Part shown: positions 1 through 8,148 of the stretch, in pieces
How the letters are laid out: every line of letters starts with the position of its first letter
Numbering within the stretch: position 1 is the first letter of the stretch
Assembly: GCA_964479045.1 (NCBI GenBank)
Contig: CAYZJI010000005.1
Location: 62,001-126,000, forward strand
Direction of reading: 5' to 3'
From: 2-02-FULL-47-50 sp964479045
GTDB lineage: Bacteria; Pseudomonadota; Gammaproteobacteria; Eutrophobiales; Eutrophobiaceae
Length of the DNA stretch: 64,000 nucleotides
The notes under the pieces: generated by a model
What the model was told of the DNA's origin: nothing
The model's input: only the letters and a program-made list of their open reading frames with translations
Database searches by the model: none
Position numbers and translations under genes: made by a program

Positions 1-197
1 TGCTGACAGGGTTCTGGATCGCATTGGGAACCTTTTCACCTGTCATCGTGATTCCGATCTTTTTCATCATCATTCAGGAAGGATTTATCAAATATGAAGA
101 AGTCTTCATGGAAGAACACTTCGGCAATGCCTATCTGGATTACAAGGACCGCGTCTTTCGCTGGCTGGGCTGGCGCATGGAAGAAGAACAAAGCTGA
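1..197 (+). CDS. C-terminal part of an ICMT/PEMT-type membrane methyltransferase (5' truncated)
   Basis: The frame is open from the window edge to a TGA at 195-197 and yields about 64 residues. The visible part has a hydrophobic helix (PVIVIPIFFIII), then an EE..FG.AY..Y..RV.RW segment. This C-terminal pattern is typical of isoprenylcysteine carboxyl methyltransferase or phospholipid methyltransferase-like membrane proteins, where it lies on the cytoplasmic side near the SAM/substrate site. The N-terminal part lies outside the window, so the substrate cannot be inferred. The following gene starts 13 bases downstream on the same strand. Confidence 0.7.
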   Translation, partial: LTGFWIALGTFSPVIVIPIFFIIIQEGFIKYEEVFMEEHFGNAYLDYKDRVFRWLGWRMEEEQS

Positions 198-209
198 CCA
201 AGAATTAAT

Positions 210-575
210 GTGCCCTATTCTCTTCTGGCCGATAGTATTGTTCTGCTGCATTTCTGTTTTGTAATCTTTGTTGTCCTTGGAGCATTACTGGCCTTACGCT
301 GGCGCTGGATCATCACCCTGCATATCCCGGCGGCCATCTGGGGAACTTATATTGAATTTTCCGGACGCATCTGCCCGTTAACTCCGCTGGAGAATCAACT
401 TCGCCGTAAAGCTGGAACAGAGAATTATTCCAGCGGTTTTATCGAGCATTATATTTATCCGGTGCTGTATCCGGCCGGCCTCACCCGTGAAATTCAGCTG
501 ACTCTTGGCATCATGGTGATTGCTATCAATATCATCATCTACTGGTATTTGTTTAAACACCGGAATATCTCATGA
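210..575 (+). CDS. DUF2784 family small membrane protein
   Basis: This 121-residue protein has about three hydrophobic segments (residues about 5-28, 33-50 and 95-115). The pattern LLHFCFVIFVVLGALLALRW followed by CPLTPLENQLRRKAG..Y..GFIEHY is characteristic of the DUF2784 family, whose function is unknown. The start is GTG at 210; the ATG at 208 is in another frame. It overlaps the next gene by four bases (ATGA), so the two are probably translated together. Family membership is a recognition from motifs; no biochemical role is inferred. Confidence 0.8.
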   Translation: MPYSLLADSIVLLHFCFVIFVVLGALLALRWRWIITLHIPAAIWGTYIEFSGRICPLTPLENQLRRKAGTENYSSGFIEHYIYPVLYPAGLTREIQLTLGIMVIAINIIIYWYLFKHRNIS

Positions 576-1705
576 GTCAACCGCATAAGGTCGTTGTACT
601 GGGAGCTAATGGTAATTTCGGCAAACGGATTTGTGCAACCCTGTCAGCCGATACAAACATACAATTAATTCTGGGCGGACGTGATCCGGATAAACTTCAA
701 CACCTGCAAAAGTCGCTACAACAGGGGGCTCATGTTAACGCACCGGAACTGCTGATAACCGACATTCATCAACCGCAATTCAAAGCTGCATTGCAGTCAT
801 TACAACCCGATGTCGTCATTCATACGGCCGGGCCGTTTCAGGGACAGGATTATACGGCCCCTCAAATCTGTATCGACATTGGCGCCCATTACATCGACTT
901 GGCAGACGGCCGTCGTTTCGTCTGCGATATTAAAAATCTGCATCAGGCCGCGCTGGATAAAAAAGTATTAATTGTCAGCGGTGCGAGCTCAGTACCCGGT
1001 TTGTCCGGCGCCGTCATTGATCATTATGTATCCGAGTTTCGCGAGTTACATGAAATTGACTTCGGGATAATACCTGGTAACAAAGCTGAACGTGGTATAG
1101 CCACATTACGTGGAATACTTTCTTATGTGGGACATCCTTTCCAGTGCTGGATTAATAATCAATGGCAGGATATTTATGGCTGGGCAGAACGACGCTGCAT
1201 GGATATGGGGAGTCCTCTCGGAAAGCGCTGGCTGGCGAATGTTGATATTCCCGATCTGGAACTTTTCCCGGCGCGTTATCCGGGCGTCAACACGGTCAGG
1301 TTTCAGGCTGGACTGGAACTTGGCCTCCTGCATAATGCCATGGTCTTGATGTCTGCGCTGGCCAGATGGGGCATTGTCAAAAACTGGGCCCGTTACACAA
1401 AACCCATATTCCATCTCAGCCATCTGTTTGATCGCTTTGGTACAGATACCGGTGGCATGTTTATTCATCTTTCAGGTATCAATCAACAGGGCAAAAAAAT
1501 GAATTTGCAGTGGAAACTGATTGCCCGCAATGGCGTCGGGCCATACATCCCCACGATTGCAGCAATTATCATCGCGCGTAAACTGGCGGAAAATATCCTG
1601 GCCGATCGTGGCGCCATGCCCTGCCTCGGCCTCTTTTCACTTGAAGAATTTTTTGCTGTTGCGGACACATGGGGCATTACACAAGATACGACTCGTTATT
1701 CATGA
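572..1705 (+). CDS. saccharopine dehydrogenase-like NAD(P)-binding protein
   Basis: The 377-residue protein starts with a Rossmann fold (KVVVLGANGNFGKRI, G-x-x-G-x-x-G) and an acidic-strand/GRD segment. It continues with HTAGPFQGQDY and the SVPGLSGAVIDHY region common in the saccharopine dehydrogenase NADP-binding superfamily. That superfamily includes lysine-pathway enzymes and many reductases of unknown substrate. It overlaps the DUF2784 gene upstream and the DUF2269 gene downstream by four bases each, so the three look like one transcription unit. The substrate is unknown; true saccharopine dehydrogenase activity is unlikely from context alone. Confidence 0.75.
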   Translation: MSQPHKVVVLGANGNFGKRICATLSADTNIQLILGGRDPDKLQHLQKSLQQGAHVNAPELLITDIHQPQFKAALQSLQPDVVIHTAGPFQGQDYTAPQICIDIGAHYIDLADGRRFVCDIKNLHQAALDKKVLIVSGASSVPGLSGAVIDHYVSEFRELHEIDFGIIPGNKAERGIATLRGILSYVGHPFQCWINNQWQDIYGWAERRCMDMGSPLGKRWLANVDIPDLELFPARYPGVNTVRFQAGLELGLLHNAMVLMSALARWGIVKNWARYTKPIFHLSHLFDRFGTDTGGMFIHLSGINQQGKKMNLQWKLIARNGVGPYIPTIAAIIIARKLAENILADRGAMPCLGLFSLEEFFAVADTWGITQDTTRYS

Positions 1706-2175
1706 ACACTTATCTGGTTTTGAAATATATACATATTCTCAGCGCCGTCATACTGGCGGGTACCGGGCTGGGCATTGCCTTTTTCATGTTCATGGCAAAT
1801 CGCTCAGGCAATCCTCAAGCGATTATGGTTACGGCCAGACATGTCGTACTCGCAGACTGGATATTTACCACCCCCGCCGTTATCACACAGTTAATCACCG
1901 GCATCCTGCTCATGCAGCAACTGGGTTACACATGGAATTCGACGTGGTTTATTGCGGTGATCAGTTTATTTGTATTTATTGGCGCCTGCTGGGTGCCGGT
2001 AGTGGTGGTTCAATACCGGTTGCGCAATATTGCCATGTCTATGGATACCCGGCCGGATCTGCAATCCGCATACAAACGCTTGATGCGGATTTGGACTGTA
2101 TTAGGGATTATGGCCTTCAGTGCCATTCTGATCGTGTTCTGGTTAATGGTGGTCAAACCATTACCCGTGCATTGA
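1702..2175 (+). CDS. DUF2269 family integral membrane protein
   Basis: Taking the ATG at 1702, which overlaps the previous stop as ATGA, gives 157 residues. The longer reading from 1669 would run 37 bases into the upstream gene and adds no conserved sequence. Four hydrophobic helices are visible (about 5-25, 52-72, 80-105 and 132-152) with the pattern KYIHILSAVILAGTGLGIAFFM. This matches the DUF2269 group of predicted integral membrane proteins of unknown function. It is the last gene of the three-gene unit and converges on the SDR gene 8 bases away. Confidence 0.75.
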   Translation: MNTYLVLKYIHILSAVILAGTGLGIAFFMFMANRSGNPQAIMVTARHVVLADWIFTTPAVITQLITGILLMQQLGYTWNSTWFIAVISLFVFIGACWVPVVVVQYRLRNIAMSMDTRPDLQSAYKRLMRIWTVLGIMAFSAILIVFWLMVVKPLPVH

Positions 2176-2183
2176 AGCGCTGT

Positions 2184-2939
2184 TCAGGCCAGACCGCCGT
2201 TAATCTTGATCATCTCACCGGTCATGTAGGATGACGCATCCGAAGCGAGGAATACGGCCACATCTGCTACATCTTCAGGAGTGCCGAAACGTCCCAGCGG
2301 AATTTCCCGGATACGTGCATCGTAATAAGCACGATCCATGACATCTTCCGCAAAGGAGGTATGGATCCAGCCGGGTGCCAATATGTTGATGCGAATAAAT
2401 TTGCCATAGGTTTTGGCAAAAGCACGGCTGAATCCCAGTACGCCGCCTTTCACCGCCGCAAACATCTGCGGATTGCGCCCATGAAATCCATGTATGGCCA
2501 GGTCCCAGGACATATTAATAATCACACCATGGCCCTGCATTTCCATTACCGGCGCAAGCGCCCAGCAACAGGCAATAGTCCCTTTGAGATCCACATCAAT
2601 CAGCCCCTGCAGTTTTTCATCATCACTGAGTGTGGCGCCGGCACCGGTGAGGATATCCGCGCCGGCATTGTTGACCCAGATATCGATCCGGCCGAATTCA
2701 TTTTGTGCCACGGAAATCAATCTGTCGATATCAGCAGTAAGGCTCACGTCCGCCTGTACAGCAAAAGCATGGCCTCCATTGGTAATAATTTCCTGAACAA
2801 TATTCCGGGCACGCTCCTCTGAACGGTTGTAATTGACGATCACGCTGGCGCCCGCACGTGCAAACGCCAGTGCGATGCCACGGCCAATACCACTGCTGGC
2901 GCCGGTAATAACGGCTGTTTTATTTTCAAGTTCGCGCAT
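2184..2939 (-). CDS. short-chain dehydrogenase/reductase (SDR), glucose dehydrogenase-like
   Basis: This 251-residue protein is a classical SDR. It has the cofactor motif TGASSGIGRGIA (TGxxxGxG) near residue 13 and NNAG near residue 90. The conserved C-terminal block FLASDASSYMTGEMIKINGG is typical of FabG/glucose-1-dehydrogenase-like members. An odd point is the active-site region: where Ser and Tyr-x-x-x-Lys are expected it reads NMSWDLAIHGFHGRNPQMFAAVKGG, so the usual catalytic Tyr appears to be replaced by Phe. That is seen directly in the translation. The protein may have altered catalysis or be a non-classical member. The substrate is not predictable. Confidence 0.8.
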   Translation of the reverse strand: MRELENKTAVITGASSGIGRGIALAFARAGASVIVNYNRSEERARNIVQEIITNGGHAFAVQADVSLTADIDRLISVAQNEFGRIDIWVNNAGADILTGAGATLSDDEKLQGLIDVDLKGTIACCWALAPVMEMQGHGVIINMSWDLAIHGFHGRNPQMFAAVKGGVLGFSRAFAKTYGKFIRINILAPGWIHTSFAEDVMDRAYYDARIREIPLGRFGTPEDVADVAVFLASDASSYMTGEMIKINGGLA

Positions 2940-3012
2940 CTGTGTTCAAACCAGAACTCTCCTGCTATGTTATTGTAACGGTTAATACCCGCTGTCACAT
3001 AACAACCGTTTA

Positions 3013-3468
3013 ATGCTCGACGATATTAAAAATTACCACTGGATCAATCGGCTGATTTCGACTGGCGGTCAACCTACCGCTGAACAGCTTGCCCACATCC
3101 GCAAGGAAGGTTTCGATGTGATTATCAATCTGGCGAAAGACGATTCGCCGGATGCCATTCCTGATGAAGCCTCACAGGTGCAAGCCATGGGGCTCAACTA
3201 TGAACACATCCCGGTGGACTTCGAAGCGCCCTCACTAAGCGATTTGAAGAAGTTTTTCGCAACCATGGATCGTTATAAACATAATCCCGTGTTTGTTCAC
3301 TGTGCCTATAACTGGCGGGTATCGGCATTTATATTTTTGTACCGCACCATACGTTGCGACATTCCGGTAGCGGAAGCCATTACCGACCTGCATGCCGTCT
3401 GGAAACCTGACGCCACCTGGCAGTCCTTCATCGACCGGATGCTGCTCCATTACAATGTCGATAGCTGA
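3013..3468 (+). CDS. DUF442 / beta-lactamase-hydrolase-like protein tyrosine phosphatase family protein
   Basis: The 151-residue cytoplasmic protein opens with ISTGGQPTAEQL, followed by a FDVIINLA segment. The Cys-x5-Arg active-site loop reads HCAYNWRVSAF near residues 97-107. This is the dual-specificity-phosphatase-like fold of the DUF442/BLH phosphatase domain. The nucleophilic Cys and phosphate-binding Arg are present, so activity is plausible. The physiological substrate is unknown. It is a single gene, divergent from the SDR, with a 73-base gap that must hold both promoters. Confidence 0.75.
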   Translation: MLDDIKNYHWINRLISTGGQPTAEQLAHIRKEGFDVIINLAKDDSPDAIPDEASQVQAMGLNYEHIPVDFEAPSLSDLKKFFATMDRYKHNPVFVHCAYNWRVSAFIFLYRTIRCDIPVAEAITDLHAVWKPDATWQSFIDRMLLHYNVDS

Positions 3469-3759
3469 GCCACATCGTCCTGACCAGCGGCATATTTTTC
3501 CTGACAGAAGGAGAATAAATCTTTAAATTATTGATAATAAATATATTTTTAATATTAACAGCATGCCTTCAATTGTCACCTGAAAGTGACAAACAGAGGC
3601 TGCCCGGACTGAATCCAGCCATCTTCTGGCTGACTCCCATTTCCAAAATTTGTGACCCTGTTGGCACTTTCCTGCCTGATTCTTTTGATGATGTTCACAA
3701 TAGCCTGGTTTACCGGCGACTTTCTTTCATAGTGGCGTAGCAATTGCAGATACAGGGTC
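3469..3759. other. intergenic region, no gene seen
   Basis: This stretch of 291 bases lies between the phosphatase gene and the diguanylate cyclase gene. Short open frames here lack ribosome binding sites and recognisable composition. The first 80 bases are AT-rich and are the likeliest place for the promoter of the downstream GGDEF gene. No strong hairpin, repeat or RNA family was recognised. Confidence 0.5.
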
Positions 3760-5067
3760 ATGTCTGCAAAAAGTGAACTTATGGAATTCAATCTGCCCAG
3801 AGAAATCCATGCCAAAAAGGTAGAGATACTGTACCGACATGGTATCAGTGCGGTCATTGGCATGTTTCTGATGTCATTGGTGGCTGCCGGTTTTGTGCAT
3901 TTCTTTATATGGCCGGAAAACAGGTCATCCAATCTTTTATTGATCTGGCTGGTCATGTTTCTGCTGGTCTCAACCATCCGTCTGTATGGCATCTCGCTTT
4001 ACAAGAACAGCAGGATCACTCCTGAAAATGCGGACACCTGGTTGTATGCCTTCGTTGCCGGGATAGTCATTTCCGGTTGTCTGTGGGGACTGTTCTTTCT
4101 CTATCTGGTGGGATACCTCGAAACTGAACACCGGTATCTGATACTTTTTTTCATGGTCGGAATGATTTCCGCAGCCGTTGCCACTTATGCCACATCCCTG
4201 ATTGCGTTTGTTGTCGCTGCGTTCACAGTGATGGGGCCGGTCATACTGCATCTGCTCCTGCATAAGGACCCGTTCAGTACTTACATGGGATATATGTTAA
4301 TGATTTACGTTGTTTATCTTTTGTACATCACACGCCAGTTAAACAATACACTGAATGTCTTCCTCGCTAATGAATCCAACATTTCCAGGCTGGAACGGGA
4401 AAAGCAATATGCAGCCATGCTGAACCGTGAACTTGAAGAGGAAATCCTGAAACGGAAACACACCGAGGGCAAACTCAAAGCAGAGATTGACAAGGCTGAG
4501 GCCCTTGCTGACAAACTGATCATGATTTCATCCAAAGACGGCCTGACCGGCATCAATAACAGACGCCGTTTTGACGAGTATCTCGAGAATGAATGGAACC
4601 GCTCCGCACGCTCCAAATCTCCGCTGTCATTGATACTGTGTGATATTGATTCCTACAAGGCCTATAACGACACCTATGGTCATGTTGCCGGAGATGATTG
4701 CCTGAAACGTATTGCGAATGTACTGGAACACTATGCTCGCCGTGCAGGAGATATGGCGGCTCGCTATGGTGGCGAGGAATTTGCCATCATCCTGCCGGAC
4801 ACCTCTGCTGACAAGGCGCGCCATATTGCAGAACAGATCCGTGTAGCTGTTGAAGATTTGCGGGTTTTACATAAATCTTCGGAAATCAGCAATTACGTGA
4901 CTGTCAGTCTTGGCGTGGCAACACTGGTACCCATACGTGATAAAAAATACACCACACTCATCAACCTGGCTGATGAATGCCTCTATCAGGCCAAAGATAA
5001 TGGTCGCAACAAGGTGATCGTGGCCGATCCGGACGATACCGATGAACATCCAGTCATGGAAAAGTGA
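3760..5067 (+). CDS. membrane-bound diguanylate cyclase (GGDEF)
   Basis: The 435-residue protein has six hydrophobic helices between about residues 30 and 195, a coiled-coil linker (about 203-255) and a C-terminal GGDEF domain (about 262-425). The active-site loop is RYGGEEF (GGEEF at 337-341). An intact inhibitory I-site RAGD lies at 328-331, five residues before the loop, so it should be an active, product-inhibited diguanylate cyclase making cyclic di-GMP from two GTP. The N-terminal part is a MASE-like membrane sensor whose ligand is unknown. The cupin gene overlaps its 3' end by 26 bases in another frame, suggesting coupling. Confidence 0.9.
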   Translation: MSAKSELMEFNLPREIHAKKVEILYRHGISAVIGMFLMSLVAAGFVHFFIWPENRSSNLLLIWLVMFLLVSTIRLYGISLYKNSRITPENADTWLYAFVAGIVISGCLWGLFFLYLVGYLETEHRYLILFFMVGMISAAVATYATSLIAFVVAAFTVMGPVILHLLLHKDPFSTYMGYMLMIYVVYLLYITRQLNNTLNVFLANESNISRLEREKQYAAMLNRELEEEILKRKHTEGKLKAEIDKAEALADKLIMISSKDGLTGINNRRRFDEYLENEWNRSARSKSPLSLILCDIDSYKAYNDTYGHVAGDDCLKRIANVLEHYARRAGDMAARYGGEEFAIILPDTSADKARHIAEQIRVAVEDLRVLHKSSEISNYVTVSLGVATLVPIRDKKYTTLINLADECLYQAKDNGRNKVIVADPDDTDEHPVMEK

Positions 5068-5368
5068 AATTGACGGTCCATTGACCGAAACAGCACTCGT
5101 CGACAAACTGTCTGATCTGGGCTATGTCTGTACCCGTTACATTTACCCTCCGGGCACCTGTTTTCCTTTGCACAGCCATGAGCTTGATAAAATCGATGCC
5201 GTATTGAGAGGCAGTTTCAGAATCACAACCGCTGACAGCAGCCTGATACTCAATGCCGGTGATTACGTCCATGTGCCTGCTTATCTGATGCACAGTGCTG
5301 AAGTGATCGGCAATGATCCCGTGGTCAGTATTGATGCCATCAGGATCAGCAACGCATTGGCAAGCTGA
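5042..5368 (+). CDS. small single-domain cupin protein
   Basis: This 108-residue protein carries the cupin signatures: YPPGTCFPLHSHELDKIDAVLRG (motif 1 with H-x-H and E/D) and NAGDYVHVPAYLMHSAEV (motif 2, with PxxxxH). It therefore probably binds a metal ion in a beta barrel. The function cannot be deduced; such proteins range from sensors to dioxygenases and isomerases. It starts inside the 3' end of the diguanylate cyclase gene. Its own 3' end overlaps the convergent glnE C-terminal gene by 23 bases. Confidence 0.75.
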   Translation: MNIQSWKSEIDGPLTETALVDKLSDLGYVCTRYIYPPGTCFPLHSHELDKIDAVLRGSFRITTADSSLILNAGDYVHVPAYLMHSAEVIGNDPVVSIDAIRISNALAS

Positions 5369-6695
5369 TGTCCCCCACCAGCTCGCTGAAATAACGCCTG
5401 ACCTGCCGGGTGGTGTCAACATACGTATGTAGAAAGTTCCGGCCGGATTGTTCCGGATCTGCATGTAATTCACCCAGGGCCCGTGCCACTACACTTACAG
5501 CACCAGGGTCGCGGGGAAATGCATTCACATTCTTCATATCATGGACCCGTAATACGCCTTCAATTGTTTTCAGATAATTATATGCGTGCAGCAGATCGTC
5601 ACGGGCCTTTGTGCTGATACAACCCAGATTTGCCAGTTCACGCAATGCCGTACGTGTACTGGGTACCTGCAAGGATGAATTGTCATGACCGTGCAAAAGC
5701 TGCAGATAATGACAGAGAAAATCAATATCCATGATACCACCGGCACCACGTTTGACTTCAAATTTGTCCTTGGGGCTCCCCAGTTCCTGTTCCACACGTG
5801 CCCGCATATTAACGATCTGTGTGCGAAGGTGTTCACTGTCATGCTCCGCGTAAACATCACATTTGATTTTTTCCAGTGCAGTGGCTGCCAGATGGTCTGG
5901 ATCATATACGGGCCGGCAACGGGTCATCATTTGTCGCTCCCAGACTTCACGCTGGCCATGATGATATTCGATGAAATAATGCACAGGGCTGATCAATGTC
6001 CCTGAGGTGCCATGAGGGCGCAGTCGCATGTCTATCTCATAAAGGATTCCACACGGCGTTGGTAATGCGATATGCCGGAGCAGCATCTGGATCTGTCTAA
6101 TCAGGGAAGTATTGTCGGAGCTTGCATCCGCGTTATACAAAAAAATCAGATCCAGATCAGAGCCGTAATTCATTTCCCTCCCGGCCATGCGCCCCATGGC
6201 CAGGATTGCCGGGGCCGGACCCTGATAACGGCGTTCGCGAATCAGCAACTCGAACATTACCTGAAGCACGGCCTCGGAAAGACGGGTCAGGGCAAGTTCT
6301 ATATTTTCTCGTGACAGTCTGGCGTCCAGTTCCAGCAGAAATATCTGAAGCATAATTTCATTTTTTCGCAACCGCAGCCGATCAAGTTCCTGTTCCAGAT
6401 CCCCGTCAGCACAGGCTGCCCTGAGTTCATCAAGAAGACGCCCGGATGTGAAATCAAAAGTGTCCAGTGTCTCAAAGCAATGCGTGATTTCACGTCCGCG
6501 AAAAAATATCAGCCGCGTGAAATACCAGCTTGCACCGAATAATTTAATCAATAAAGGGAGGTTTTCCGGAGCAAAATTCCATTCTTCCCTGTGACATACA
6601 CTCAACCATCGATCGAGATTGGAAGTGGCTGCATCGGGATTCCATGCAAGGGCCACCGCTGTTTTTAGTTCCGTACCTGATTGTTGCACGTTCAT
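5346..6695 (-). CDS. glnE: GlnE C-terminal half: glutamine synthetase adenylyltransferase domain as a separate ORF
   Basis: The 449 residues correspond to the adenylyl-transferase half of GlnE (about residue 449 onward of the 946-residue E. coli enzyme). This half attaches AMP to glutamine synthetase when nitrogen is plentiful. The nucleotidyltransferase motif GREMNYGSDLDLIFLY, the second acidic motif RGAGGIMDIDFLCHYLQL and the linker LIKLFGASWYFTRLIFFRG are all intact. Its ATG overlaps the stop of the upstream half as TGATG, with a GGGGA Shine-Dalgarno sequence seven bases before the ATG, so it can be translated by itself or by re-initiation. The 3' end overlaps the convergent cupin gene. 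Confidence 0.88.
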   Translation of the reverse strand: MNVQQSGTELKTAVALAWNPDAATSNLDRWLSVCHREEWNFAPENLPLLIKLFGASWYFTRLIFFRGREITHCFETLDTFDFTSGRLLDELRAACADGDLEQELDRLRLRKNEIMLQIFLLELDARLSRENIELALTRLSEAVLQVMFELLIRERRYQGPAPAILAMGRMAGREMNYGSDLDLIFLYNADASSDNTSLIRQIQMLLRHIALPTPCGILYEIDMRLRPHGTSGTLISPVHYFIEYHHGQREVWERQMMTRCRPVYDPDHLAATALEKIKCDVYAEHDSEHLRTQIVNMRARVEQELGSPKDKFEVKRGAGGIMDIDFLCHYLQLLHGHDNSSLQVPSTRTALRELANLGCISTKARDDLLHAYNYLKTIEGVLRVHDMKNVNAFPRDPGAVSVVARALGELHADPEQSGRNFLHTYVDTTRQVRRYFSELVGDISLPMRC

Positions 6696-8029
6696 CAGGA
6701 TGTCCCCGGCAATATACGTTCAAAACAGATACGGGCAATACGACGATGCTTGTCCAGTGCCTGATTAAAACGCTGCACTGTGCCATCATCGGCGACATCT
6801 CCAAAACCGAGCGATGAGGCAATTTTCAAGCGTTGTGTGCCTTCATCCGGGAGTTGATGGGTTTGCTGCTCATCAATCATCTGCAGACGATTCTCCATCT
6901 GCCGTAGAAACAGATAGCTGTTTTTAATTTCACGCCCTTCTTCGGGCGCGATAAATCCCAACGTACTCAAATGCTCAAGCAGCCGAATGGTGCTGGTGGT
7001 TTTCAGCACTGGATGACTGTGGGCATTCACAATCTGCAGCATCTGGATGAAAAACTCGATATCGCGTATTCCTCCTTCACCCAATTTCACGTTCCATGCG
7101 CCATTACGCCGGCGTTGTCTGGCCATGTCCTGTTTTATTTGCAGAAACCGTTTCAAATCATCGGCGCTGAGTGATCTGAGATAGATAAACGGCTCCAGCC
7201 TGTCCAGCAATTCCCTGCCAAGCACCTGATCTCCGCCCACCTGCCGCCCCCGTAACCACGCAAAACGTTCCCATGCTTCAGTACTGGCCTCGTAATAATG
7301 TTCTGTTTCATCAATCGATAACACCAGAGGCCCGCTGCGCCCCCACGGCCGTAATTTAAGGTCTACACGATACAAGAAGCCATCCTCATTCACGTCCTGC
7401 ATCAGCTGGTTGAATTTACGGATATGGTCGATAACACCACTATGGTAATCCAGCCCGTGTTCGTGCATGCCATGAAAATTTCGCGCCACGAATATCAAGT
7501 CTACATCCGAACTGTAATTGAGTTCCTGTGCACCGAGTTTGCCCATTGCAAAAATACTGAAAGGGATGCAGCTGCCTTCATGTCCCGGATAGGCACGTCC
7601 ATGACCGGCAATCTCCATGACACGAACAATGATACTGTCTGCAAGTATGCTTAATCGATCCAGCACTACCGGATATTCAAACTGTTTCGCCAGGTCGATC
7701 CAGGTGATCTTCAACAGTTCCTGATATTTCCAGGCACGCAAACTTGTGAGGTTATCTACAGTATCCCATTGTTGCCAATCAATAGCGCCCGGACCATTCA
7801 GCAAGGCAAGTGCCTGCGAGTTACGACAAAAATAACGGAACATGAAATTGGAGAGGGCAAGCAGATGAATAAACACCGGCCAGCAGTTGTCCGGTATTAG
7901 CGCAAGATAACGTCTTGCATCCGGATCATTATGCAGATGATCGAGACGGTTTGCTGCCAGTTCCGGATCCGGCGAATGTTTTATCAGAGCACTGAATTTC
8001 AACATATGGACATTATCATTTCGAGCCAT
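6695..8029 (-). CDS. glnE: GlnE N-terminal half: adenylyl-removing domain as a separate ORF
   Basis: The 444 residues correspond to the adenylyl-removase half of GlnE (about residues 1-440 in E. coli). This half removes AMP from glutamine synthetase when PII is uridylylated. Motifs are intact: GAQELNYSSDVDLIFVARN and GEGGIRDIEFFIQMLQIV. The stop falls at the boundary between the two catalytic halves and overlaps the ATG of the next ORF. The first eight residues overlap an interspersed repeat (8013-8064), so the original start may be the ATG at 8005 (MLKFSAL). GlnE is normally one polypeptide of about 950 residues, so the split is unusual, although all motifs are kept. Confidence 0.87.
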   Translation of the reverse strand: MARNDNVHMLKFSALIKHSPDPELAANRLDHLHNDPDARRYLALIPDNCWPVFIHLLALSNFMFRYFCRNSQALALLNGPGAIDWQQWDTVDNLTSLRAWKYQELLKITWIDLAKQFEYPVVLDRLSILADSIIVRVMEIAGHGRAYPGHEGSCIPFSIFAMGKLGAQELNYSSDVDLIFVARNFHGMHEHGLDYHSGVIDHIRKFNQLMQDVNEDGFLYRVDLKLRPWGRSGPLVLSIDETEHYYEASTEAWERFAWLRGRQVGGDQVLGRELLDRLEPFIYLRSLSADDLKRFLQIKQDMARQRRRNGAWNVKLGEGGIRDIEFFIQMLQIVNAHSHPVLKTTSTIRLLEHLSTLGFIAPEEGREIKNSYLFLRQMENRLQMIDEQQTHQLPDEGTQRLKIASSLGFGDVADDGTVQRFNQALDKHRRIARICFERILPGTS

Positions 8030-8064
8030 GTCCCGAAGCGTAGCGAGGGAACAGCGAGAAATCT
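8013..8064. repeat. short interspersed repeat-like sequence at the 5' end of glnE
   Basis: Read on the minus strand, this 52-base stretch contains ATTTCTCGCTG, CTCGCTACGCTTCGGGA and GGCTCGAAATGA. I recognise this as the kind of short dyad-rich repeat found scattered between genes in many proteobacteria. It overlaps the annotated glnE start codon. The rest of the 8030-8148 gap holds no gene. The identification is from pattern memory; a genome-wide copy count is needed. Confidence 0.4.
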
Positions 8065-8148
8065 GTAATTAATAACTCTATATGAAGCAGCCTTTATGAG
8101 ATTTATCCCTGCGGTCAATATGACAGAAATAAACTTATACGCTTGTTC

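Noticed and set aside
1521..2234. 237-residue plus-strand ORF across the saccharopine-like and DUF2269 genes
   Set aside because: It is a shadow frame. The DUF2269 and dehydrogenase readings have family motifs and ATGA coupling, while this frame is rich in His/Arg without any motif.
3013..3468. Degenerate phosphatase active site in the DUF442-like protein
   Set aside because: The loop HCAYNWRVS keeps Cys and Arg at C-x5-R spacing, and variants with Asn in this loop are normal in this branch, so there is no evidence of loss of function.
3531..3740. 69-residue ORF between the phosphatase and diguanylate cyclase genes
   Set aside because: No ribosome binding site, no family motif and composition unlike neighbouring genes. 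Treated as intergenic.
6695..6697. glnE as a pseudogene broken by a stop codon
   Set aside because: Both halves keep all catalytic motifs. The second has its own start and ribosome binding site, and the break falls at the natural domain boundary. A functional split is the better reading, pending read-level confirmation.
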